Assembly: GCA_005888465.1 (NCBI GenBank)
Contig: VAYJ01000151.1
Location: forward strand, 3,433 to 15,825
Origin: Actinomycetota bacterium
GTDB lineage: Bacteria > Actinomycetota > UBA4738
Direction of reading: 5' to 3'
DNA: 12,393 nt
The notes under the pieces were generated by a model, which was not told the DNA's origin, did not search any database, and was given only the letters and a program-made list of their open reading frames with translations. This document shows positions 7,017 through 12,393 of this stretch, in pieces (position 1 is the first letter of the stretch; the number at the start of each line of letters is the position of its first letter). A program made the position numbers and the translations under genes.

Positions 7017-8225
7017 CTAGTCCTGCCTGAGCCGCAGACCCAACATGCTGTAGAACAGCGACATCAATAGAGTCTGCATGCCGAGCGCGATGAGTACTCC
7101 TCCGATGAGAACCGGACGCAACGTTCGATTGACGTCCAGCGGTCCGAACCCATGGGCGGACCAGATGAGGACAACATATCCGATCAAGGCCACGCCGGCG
7201 ATCACCGCCAGGGCTCCCGCAATTAGCCCTCGCTCGAGATTGAGCACCCGGAAGCCCCATCGAAGCGCCCGTGATGGCGGTCCGATCTCCTGTTGGAGCG
7301 CGAAGATTCGAGCGGCGAATCCGATCGTGACCGCCTGGTAGCCTACGATCACCAACATGCTCGACACCAGCATCGTGTGAACGTCCAGCACGGTGTGGCC
7401 CACGCGCAGCGGCCCGACCCAGAGCAGGCCCATCAACACGAGCCCGGCAAGCCCCATGAGGCCGCCCGGAATCATCAGCGCCCATTTGGGCGCGAGCAGC
7501 ACCAAGAAGCGCAGGTGCCGCCACCCATCCCGAAAACTGCGGAGATGAGGCGGGCGGGACCGGCCGTCGGGGCTCAGCACCGTCGGTACCTCGGTCATCC
7601 TCAGCATCTGCGACGCCGCCTTGACGACCATCTCGCTGGCGAACTCCATGCCGGTGGTCCGCAGCCGCAGGCCGTTGAAGGCTTCCCGGCTCAACCCCCG
7701 CAGTCCGCAGTGCGCGTCGCCGATGCCGGTGCGGAAGAACAAGTTCAAAACGCCGGTCAACACAGGGTTGCCGATGTACTTGTGATGCCAGGACATGGCC
7801 CCCTTCTTGATTCCCCCGCGGAACCGATTGCCCATGACCACGTCGTAGCCGGCCCGCAACTTCTCGATGAACGGCATGAGATTCTCGAAGTCATACGAGT
7901 CGTCGGCATCTCCCATGATGAGATACTTGCCTTTCGCGGCCTGGAATCCTCCCATGAGGGCGTTGCCGTACCCCTTTTTCTCGACGTGGACCACGCGTGC
8001 CCCGTTTCGGAGGGCAATCTCGATGGAGCCATCGGTCGAGCCGTTGTCGGCCACAACGACTTCTCCAGACACTTGGGATCGGACAAAAAAGTCCAGCGCT
8101 TTTCGAATGCAGGTCTCTATCGTCTCAGCCTCATTCAGACACGGCATTACCACTGAAACCTCGATCGGACGTGAGGTCTGGGCGTTGTCTATATCTTTCA
8201 GCGAGCTCTCAGCTTTGCTAGGCAT
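7017..8225 (-). CDS. Membrane-anchored family 2 glycosyltransferase, polyprenyl-phosphate sugar synthase type
   Basis: 402 residues; ATG 8225 is preceded by AAAGGT with an 8-nt spacer. After a short polar leader, the GT-A domain shows SVVMPCLNEAETI (24-36), VVADNGSTDGS (57-67), the metal-binding GDADDSYDF (105-113), GNRFRGGIKKGAMSWHHKY (132-150), DAHCGLRG (170-177) and GRSRPPHL (211-218). Residues about 228-398 hold around four hydrophobic helices that anchor it in the inner membrane. This is the architecture of a common bacterial GT2 family distantly related to DPM1/DPG synthases, so the probable acceptor is undecaprenyl phosphate, with nucleotide sugar as donor. That reaction is inferred from family. 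It sits 125 bp downstream of the GT-C-like gene in the leftward operon, a sensible partner since GT-C enzymes consume polyprenyl-phosphate sugars. The spacer contains no gene I can support. Confidence 0.94.
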   Translation of the reverse strand: MPSKAESSLKDIDNAQTSRPIEVSVVMPCLNEAETIETCIRKALDFFVRSQVSGEVVVADNGSTDGSIEIALRNGARVVHVEKKGYGNALMGGFQAAKGKYLIMGDADDSYDFENLMPFIEKLRAGYDVVMGNRFRGGIKKGAMSWHHKYIGNPVLTGVLNLFFRTGIGDAHCGLRGLSREAFNGLRLRTTGMEFASEMVVKAASQMLRMTEVPTVLSPDGRSRPPHLRSFRDGWRHLRFLVLLAPKWALMIPGGLMGLAGLVLMGLLWVGPLRVGHTVLDVHTMLVSSMLVIVGYQAVTIGFAARIFALQQEIGPPSRALRWGFRVLNLERGLIAGALAVIAGVALIGYVVLIWSAHGFGPLDVNRTLRPVLIGGVLIALGMQTLLMSLFYSMLGLRLRQD

Positions 8226-8350
8226 CGTGCGCTACCTTTCCCGGCCGCCGGCGGTGAGGCAGGATCGGGCTCCTGTTGCCCCGGCTGACCGATTCATACA
8301 ACACCACCGATCTGCGGTTCGGCCTCTCAGCACGGACATGGCCGCCGTGG

Positions 8351-10288
8351 CTATAGCTCAAAGCACCGACGCCGCGATATTGCCGAAGCATTTCGGTGCC
8401 CGGATCGGCCTTCTAGTTTCCAAATCCTCCAGGGGTTGGCCTCGCCACCGCCGAGAAGCACACTGGCATCTTCGAAGATGAGCTTCGCGCCTAACTCGGA
8501 CAGTACGCGATCGTCCTCGTCCCTGGCCCCCATCTTTACGACGTAATCGACGCCTCGTCCGTCGAGAAACTCCGCGGTCAAAGGGGAGGGCCGCTCAAAA
8601 ATCGTTATGACTCTGTTCGAGAGATGCTTTCCCGTTAGCGCAAAGCTTGCCATGAAGTTGGCCGCGTTCAGCACGCAGCTTCCGCTCGGGAGGTCATCCA
8701 CTATCGACGGTACGCCATAGTAGACAGCGCGCGACCATGTCCAGATGCGCGCCCGCGTCAGCAGTGAGTGAGCCGGCTGAAATGCGGAAATGACCGAGGT
8801 TGTTGCCAGAGACAGGACGAGGAGAACGCCGAATGACACTCGCCTCTGGGTCATGAGATAGCCGAGGAACGAAGCGGACAAAGCGCAACTGAAGGCGATG
8901 AGGGGAATGGCAAAGCGAGGATTTCGATTGAGAGTAAACCACCAAATGACCCCCATGCCGAGAGACGCGGCCGCGAAAACGGCTTCGGGCCTCCAGAAAC
9001 TCCGTTGGCGGCGCGCCATTCCCCAAAGGGCGACGACGAAGCCCAAGGGTATGAATGTGGCGAACGACGCGCCGAGTCCTGTGCCGGTACCGTAACTGAA
9101 TCCGGAGTCCTTCCATTCGGTCCACGGGTAGATCGGCCAGTCCCAGTTTGATCGAACCCACGATCGGTCGGCGTCCGGAGGGGCAAGGACAGGTCTCGGG
9201 TACCCGTCGAAGATGGTGTGACCAGCGATCTCGACCTTGAGAGGGTAGATGGGATTGCTGGTTGCGAACTGAGCGCGGCCGAACCAGAACGCGCTGGGGA
9301 CGAGGATGGCGGCGACAAGGACGATTGCCGCCATCTGAACCGGAACGCGGTGGCGATCACGCTCGATCGATAAGATGCACAGCGCCGCCAGCACAAACGC
9401 GCCAACGTAGACATAGTAGGTCGGCTTGGTCCCAACCGCGACTCCGCACGCCAAACCGCAGACGGCGAGCCTCAGAAGGACTGTGCGGCGCCTTGGCGCG
9501 GCGTCGACGGCGTCGTGGCAACGGAGAAACAGTGCCACCGCGGTGACGAAAAACGCGCTCCCGAGTAGATCAATGTATCCGCTGAAGGCCTGGAATGTGA
9601 CAATTGGCACGCTGAGGAGCACCAGAACGGCGGCGGCGGCGGCGCTCGTGCCTGCGCCCAGTGTGCGCGCGACGCTGTAGGATGCGCCAGCAAGGAGAAG
9701 GGCGGACAGCAGTTGCGGAAGGGTCGCGAGCGTCTGCCACCCCGTTCCGAGCAGAGTCATCATGGACAGCTCGGCGTTTCCGGGCAGGCTGAAGTGCCAC
9801 TCCCTGGAGCTAGGGATCCGTAACGAACCGTCCTGCAGCCATCGAACGGCGACGGGAAGGTGATACGAGATGGCGTCCGTTCCCGTGGGATACGAGGCGA
9901 GCATGTTCAGCAGAAAGACTCCGTAGCATGCGGCGATGACTGCGGCGCCAATGCGGACGGACGCCGGCACGGCGGGAAGGCGAGCCGTCGTTGAGGGCGC
10001 CTGAGCATCTCTCTCGACGCCCGGGAGACGACGCACACGATAGGCAAGAAGGCCGGCCAGGATGAGCAGATCGAAAAGGGCAACTCTGAAAAGGGTAACC
10101 GCGCCGGCAACGTGCATCAGCTCGAGCGCCCCCAGAAGCTGGATCGGCAGCAGATGGAGAATGGCATACACCACGGCTCGCCCAAGTCGCTCAGCGACGG
10201 GATCATCCCAGAGCCTGGACCCTCGAAATAGGATCAGGGTAGATATCAGTGGAAACACCAGACAAAGCAACGCGTATATGGCTTGCAT
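8351..10288 (-). CDS. GT-C-type polytopic membrane glycosyltransferase (GT39/ArnT-like), specificity unknown
   Basis: 645 residues; ATG 10288 follows TGAGG with a short 4-nt spacer. Many hydrophobic helices run from residue 1 to about 530. Two helices and a charged, Pro-rich cytosolic-looking segment (about 85-110) precede the core. The first large periplasmic loop carries SYPTGTDAISYHLPVAVRWL (132-151), where Asp138 is in the usual place of the GT-C catalytic acid, followed by FSLPGNAEL (166-174) with Glu173. Residues about 540-635 are soluble, beginning CVLNAANFMA and containing VDYVVKMGARDEDD, like the C-terminal domains of bacterial PMT-like proteins. Family knowledge predicts transfer of a sugar from a polyprenyl-phosphate donor to a lipid, glycan or protein outside the cytoplasm. 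The match is to the superfamily rather than to one named member. The membrane GT2 that could supply its donor is the next gene. Confidence 0.88.
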   Translation of the reverse strand: MQAIYALLCLVFPLISTLILFRGSRLWDDPVAERLGRAVVYAILHLLPIQLLGALELMHVAGAVTLFRVALFDLLILAGLLAYRVRRLPGVERDAQAPSTTARLPAVPASVRIGAAVIAACYGVFLLNMLASYPTGTDAISYHLPVAVRWLQDGSLRIPSSREWHFSLPGNAELSMMTLLGTGWQTLATLPQLLSALLLAGASYSVARTLGAGTSAAAAAVLVLLSVPIVTFQAFSGYIDLLGSAFFVTAVALFLRCHDAVDAAPRRRTVLLRLAVCGLACGVAVGTKPTYYVYVGAFVLAALCILSIERDRHRVPVQMAAIVLVAAILVPSAFWFGRAQFATSNPIYPLKVEIAGHTIFDGYPRPVLAPPDADRSWVRSNWDWPIYPWTEWKDSGFSYGTGTGLGASFATFIPLGFVVALWGMARRQRSFWRPEAVFAAASLGMGVIWWFTLNRNPRFAIPLIAFSCALSASFLGYLMTQRRVSFGVLLVLSLATTSVISAFQPAHSLLTRARIWTWSRAVYYGVPSIVDDLPSGSCVLNAANFMASFALTGKHLSNRVITIFERPSPLTAEFLDGRGVDYVVKMGARDEDDRVLSELGAKLIFEDASVLLGGGEANPWRIWKLEGRSGHRNASAISRRRCFEL

Positions 10289-10341
10289 AAAACCTCAGGT
10301 TCGAGACAGTCTAACTTCTGGGGGCAGGTCGCCGACCGGAC

Positions 10342-10488
10342 TCAGTTAGACAACACGAACTTACGCGCCAGTCGCGAAAGTTCCGAGATGAATCCGCGTA
10401 CCGCCACGCTGTGAAACATGTAAAACGCGTAGCTCGTGAGGGCTGCGATTACGAGCACGGCGGAAGTCTTCTCTTCGACGTTACGCAT
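10342..10488 (-). CDS. Small 48-residue single-pass membrane protein, unknown
   Basis: This is a short frame: ATG at 10488, TGA at 10344-10342, 48 residues, with a GGAG (minus strand, 10501-10498) 9 nt before the start. The product has an acidic/basic N-terminus (MRNVEEKTS), one hydrophobic helix about 9-30 (AVLVIAALTSYAFYMFHSVAV) and an amphipathic, basic tail (ELSRLARKFVLSN). It fills an otherwise empty 320-bp gap between a cytosolic GT2 and the GT-C protein, in the same orientation as both, and ends 53 bp before the GT-C gene. Arguments for it being real are position, strand, ribosome site and a clean membrane topology rather than homology, which I do not recognise. It could be a small subunit or stabiliser of a membrane glycosyltransferase complex, or a chance frame. 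Confidence 0.55.
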   Translation of the reverse strand: MRNVEEKTSAVLVIAALTSYAFYMFHSVAVRGFISELSRLARKFVLSN

Positions 10489-10528
10489 CTCTAGATGCTC
10501 CGCCCGCTACAGCGCATCGCTGCTCGGT

Positions 10529-10551
10529 AGACTACACAACACGTGAAGTCT
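10529..10551. promoter_or_regulatory. Operator-like inverted repeat in the leftward operon
   Basis: Arms AGACTACAC (10529-10537) and GTGAAGTCT (10543-10551) are reverse complements except at one central position, separated by 5 bp. The repeat lies in the 120-bp spacer between the GT2 stop (10609) and the small membrane protein start (10488). No T-tract follows on the minus strand, so a terminator is unlikely. A protein-binding site or an RNA processing hairpin is possible. I see no convincing -35/-10 pair beside it. Confidence 0.35.
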
Positions 10552-10608
10552 TCTTTGCACAATTTCGGACATCGAAGCTTGCTGCCTATCCTCTCGCCCC
10601 GGCGCGCG

Positions 10609-11598
10609 CTAGACAAGTCGTCGGACGCGCAAGACCCGGCGTGTGATCCGTCCAAGAAAGCGCCGGAGCCATGCGGGTGAAAGGGCCGCGATGAGAAATG
10701 TCACTGGCGCCGCAGAGACGCGGCTCCAGCGAAGCAGCCGCCAGAGAACTCTGAGGCCAAGCCCGCGCTGGTCGGCGATGGCGCAATAGTAGGCCGCCTG
10801 GGCCGTCGTGAAGATCTTGGACTCCAGGGCCGTGCGTACGAACTCTCGGTGCTCTATCGGAGCGCGCCGAACATGCTTCGCGAGCATGTAGACGCCATCT
10901 TCACCCCAGCGGAGCTCGCGCATCTTGGCGGGGCCGGACGCGCTGCCCTCGTGGAAACGCCAGCGCGTGAGCCGCCGAGCAACGAAGGTTACGGGATACT
11001 CCTCGGCTATCCGGAGATAGAGATCCCAGTCGCTGACGAGCGCCAAGCTGGGGTCAGAGAGTCCCACGGTTTCGAATGTTCGAGCCGGGATCATGACTTG
11101 CGATGTTGTCCCCACCACGTTGCCGCGAAGAAACGTTCGGTAGGAGTCCAGGGACACACATTCTTCGCCATCCCGGAAAAGGCTCGCGATGGGGGGCGGG
11201 AAGAGAGATTCTCTGGTGAGGCCGGTGTCCGAGAATTGAACTCCGTTGACCGCGATGAGCCCTGCGCGAGGATGGGCGACAGCGGCTGCGACTTGGCAGG
11301 CAAGCTTCTCGGGGTCCCAGATATCATCGCCGTCGAGGAAGGCCAGCAGCTCCCCTTGCGCCTGCCGAATGGCCGCATTGCGGGAAGCTGCTATGCCTTG
11401 GTTGGCCTGTCTGATGTAGACAAGCCGATCTCGATAGGGAGCGATGCGTCCCGGTGTGTCGTCCATGGAGCCGTCATCGACGACGATCACCTCATCGGGC
11501 GGCAGGGTCTGGGCGAAGACGCTCTCGAGCGCCGCCCCAATATAGGAGGCCTGATTGTAGGTCGTGATGACGACGCTGACGCTCGGCCTCTGGCCCAT
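10609..11598 (-). CDS. Family 2 glycosyltransferase, cytosolic type
   Basis: 329 residues; ATG 11598 is preceded by GGAGG (minus strand, 11610-11606) with a 7-nt spacer. The GT-A domain is canonical: VSVVITTYNQASYIGAALES (7-26), VIVVDDGSMDDT (37-48), NQGIAASRNAAI (66-77), the metal-binding FLDGDDIW (87-94) and SDWDLYLRI (189-197), which carries the probable catalytic-base region. The C-terminal 100 residues are helical and basic (LRRFLGRITRRVLRVRRLV), consistent with peripheral attachment to the inner membrane; one weak hydrophobic stretch lies about 277-288. Such enzymes add sugars to O-antigen, capsule or other polysaccharide intermediates from nucleotide-sugar donors. The sugar is not readable. 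It follows the small secreted protein gene by 42 bp, with a strong palindrome in between, and precedes the 48-residue membrane protein. Confidence 0.95.
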   Translation of the reverse strand: MGQRPSVSVVITTYNQASYIGAALESVFAQTLPPDEVIVVDDGSMDDTPGRIAPYRDRLVYIRQANQGIAASRNAAIRQAQGELLAFLDGDDIWDPEKLACQVAAAVAHPRAGLIAVNGVQFSDTGLTRESLFPPPIASLFRDGEECVSLDSYRTFLRGNVVGTTSQVMIPARTFETVGLSDPSLALVSDWDLYLRIAEEYPVTFVARRLTRWRFHEGSASGPAKMRELRWGEDGVYMLAKHVRRAPIEHREFVRTALESKIFTTAQAAYYCAIADQRGLGLRVLWRLLRWSRVSAAPVTFLIAALSPAWLRRFLGRITRRVLRVRRLV

Positions 11599-11618
11599 TA
11601 GGAAGCCTCCGGCATCAT

Positions 11619-11640
11619 GAGCTCGGACCGGTCTGAGCTC
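11619..11640. repeat. 22-bp near-perfect palindrome between two genes
   Basis: Arms GAGCTCGGACC (11619-11629) and GGTCTGAGCTC (11630-11640) are reverse complements with one mismatch, which becomes a G-U pair in RNA. The palindrome begins right after the stop of the small secreted protein (11643-11641) and ends 8 bp before the Shine-Dalgarno of the downstream GT2. As RNA it would fold into a GC-rich hairpin with no U-tract. It could be an intercistronic stabiliser or attenuator, or a dyad operator. Confidence 0.5.
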
Positions 11641-12129
11641 TCACTGCAGGAGGGTGAGGGCTTGGTCGAGAAGTCGAATGGCCTGGGTCATGTCTCGGAT
11701 GGACATTTGCGCGTAGTCCACGGGACCGTAGCCAGTCCGGTCGACGGGAGTGCGCGAGAGATTCCATGCGTCCTCGACCCGCTTGAAGACGAGGTCCAGG
11801 ATGGGATCGGGGAACTTTCTGGCTTCCCGCCGCCAATTGAGGCCATGGCGGGCTGCCCGCATGAGAACGTAGGCGTCTCTCGCGGCTTGAAGGCTCGTCG
11901 GGTCGATGTGAGTCGAGTTGTCTCCAGGTATGGCCATGACGCCCTCGAGTGCCTGCTTCTCGAGCTTTCTGGCCATGGTGAGCTGGTTCCGGATGACTGA
12001 GGTCTCTCCACTCGGAGCGATCACGTTCGGTGCCAGGGAGGTAGGCTGGGCTGTGACGAGCGGCGTTGCACTTAGCCACATCGAAGTTGCAAGGGCAAGG
12101 CCGTACCGTGCCCACTTGCCTGGTAGCAT
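11641..12129 (-). CDS. Small secreted helical protein, unknown function
   Basis: 162 residues; ATG 12129 has an ideal AGGAGG (minus strand, 12142-12137) with a 7-nt spacer. Residues 1-27 form a Sec signal peptide (MLPGKWARYG, hydrophobic core, PLVTA|Q). The mature part of about 135 residues is strongly helical, with heptad-like runs (IRNQLTMARKLEKQALEGV 46-64; LQAARDAYVLMRAARHGLNW 80-99; ILDLVFKRVEDAWNLSRTPV 110-129; MSIRDMTQAIRLLDQALTLL 142-161), which suggests a four-helix bundle. It has no lipobox, cysteine pair or catalytic motif. The Shine-Dalgarno overlaps the stop codon of the upstream GT4-type gene (TAGGAGG), so it is translated in the same operon between two glycosyltransferases. I do not recognise the family. 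It could be a periplasmic partner of glycan export or assembly. Confidence 0.85.
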   Translation of the reverse strand: MLPGKWARYGLALATSMWLSATPLVTAQPTSLAPNVIAPSGETSVIRNQLTMARKLEKQALEGVMAIPGDNSTHIDPTSLQAARDAYVLMRAARHGLNWRREARKFPDPILDLVFKRVEDAWNLSRTPVDRTGYGPVDYAQMSIRDMTQAIRLLDQALTLLQ

Positions 12130-12136
12130 GCCTCTG

Positions 12137-12142
12137 CCTCCT
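12137..12142 (-). promoter_or_regulatory. Shine-Dalgarno merged with the preceding stop codon
   Basis: AGGAGG shares bases with the TAG stop (12143-12141) of the upstream glycosyltransferase, reading TAGGAGG, 7 nt before ATG 12129. This fixes the start of the secreted protein and shows the two genes are translated from one mRNA. Confidence 0.75.
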
Positions 12143-12393
12143 AGCGGCGGCGTTCCGCGGGTTGAACGCTCTGGACGAGATGTCTCGCCTTGAGAAATCT
12201 TCGTCGGAAACCAAGTGTCGTGAGGTAGACCTCGGTAACCAGTCGCACATGGTCCGCCGCGGAGTACTTCTCGACAACGTCTTGTCGTGCCGCTTGGCCG
12301 ACGCGCATGGCCAGGCTGGAATCCTGGAGCAGAGCCACGATGCGCTTGGCGAGCACCTCATCGTCACGCGTGGGTACGAGGAAACCTGTCCGT
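12141..12393 (-). CDS. C-terminal end of a family 4 (GT-B) glycosyltransferase, 5' part beyond window
   Basis: The frame enters from the right edge with no start of its own in the window; a GTG at 12356 is internal. The visible 83 residues read TGFLVPTRDDEVLAKRIVAL, then LLQDSSLAMRVGQAARQDVV and EKYSAADHVRLVTEVYLTTL, then a basic tail. The pattern TGFLVP-x-D-x-LA-x-I-x-LL-x-D-x-G-x-AAR is the classic C-terminal segment of GT4 glycosyltransferases (GT-B fold, WbaZ/RfaB-like), in the nucleotide-sugar-binding domain. The catalytic E-x7-E motif and the N-terminal acceptor domain lie outside the window. It is the most upstream visible gene of the leftward operon and probably adds a sugar to the same cytoplasmic glycan intermediate as the GT2 at 10609-11598. 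Confidence 0.88.
   Translation of the reverse strand, partial: RTGFLVPTRDDEVLAKRIVALLQDSSLAMRVGQAARQDVVEKYSAADHVRLVTEVYLTTLGFRRRFLKARHLVQSVQPAERRR

Noticed and set aside
7293..8156. A 287-codon plus-strand frame opposite the membrane-anchored GT2
   Set aside because: The minus-strand frame carries all GT2 motifs; the opposite frame is His/Gln/Arg/Pro-rich without any recognisable domain.
8226..8350. A 35-codon ATG frame on the minus strand in the spacer between the GT-C-like gene and the membrane GT2
   Set aside because: Composition looks random (Arg, Cys and Gly rich), there is no convincing ribosome site and no hydrophobic or structured segment.
10489..10608. A 21-codon frame beginning MSEIVQRRLHV on the minus strand
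   Set aside because: Too short, no ribosome site, and it spans the inverted repeat; there is nothing to support coding.

Overview
The window is GC-rich, densely coded bacterial DNA carrying surface-glycan assembly genes and secreted proteins. It has no rRNA, tRNA, CRISPR array, transposase or phage gene that I can see. GC-rich coding, AGGAGG-type ribosome binding sites, a Big-2/jelly-roll lipoprotein and many polyprenyl-phosphate-type glycosyltransferases fit a Gram-negative, environmental lineage (for example Gemmatimonadota, Methylomirabilota/Rokubacteria or Acidobacteriota). There is no phylogenetic marker, so that placement is inference only.

Layout. (1) Minus strand, <1-1130: N-terminal 376 residues of a lipoprotein with a Big-2 Ig-like domain and a concanavalin-A-like domain, running off the left edge. 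(2) A 65-bp divergent spacer. (3) Plus strand, 1196-6393: a secreted beta-propeller-like protein, then a tightly packed trio consisting of a GT2 (DPM1-like)-GtrA fusion, a PTPS-related/YfhO-like polytopic membrane protein and a second secreted kelch-like propeller protein. (4) An 8-bp tail-to-tail junction. (5) Minus strand, 12393 down to 6402, transcribed right to left: C-terminal end of a GT4-type glycosyltransferase, a small secreted helical protein, a cytosolic-type GT2, a 48-residue single-pass membrane protein, a GT-C-type (GT39/ArnT-like) polytopic membrane protein, a membrane-anchored GT2 and a SAM-dependent methyltransferase.

How the genes may work together. Each arm holds a GT2 of the kind that charges undecaprenyl phosphate with a sugar (2409-3491; 7017-8225) and a GT-C-like integral membrane protein (3492-5195; 8351-10288) that could use such a lipid-linked sugar on the periplasmic face. 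Each arm also encodes at least one exported protein of unknown function. The simplest reading is two facing modules for periplasmic modification of a glycan, lipid or secreted protein, with the GT4 and cytosolic GT2 building glycan inside the cell. The enzyme family assignments are well supported by motifs. The pairing and the acceptors are inference.

Less obvious items are the 48-residue membrane protein at 10342-10488, an operator-like inverted repeat at 10529-10551, a near-perfect 22-bp palindrome between two genes at 11619-11640, and a methyltransferase gene of clearly lower GC than its surroundings. I found no clearly new defence or mobile system.
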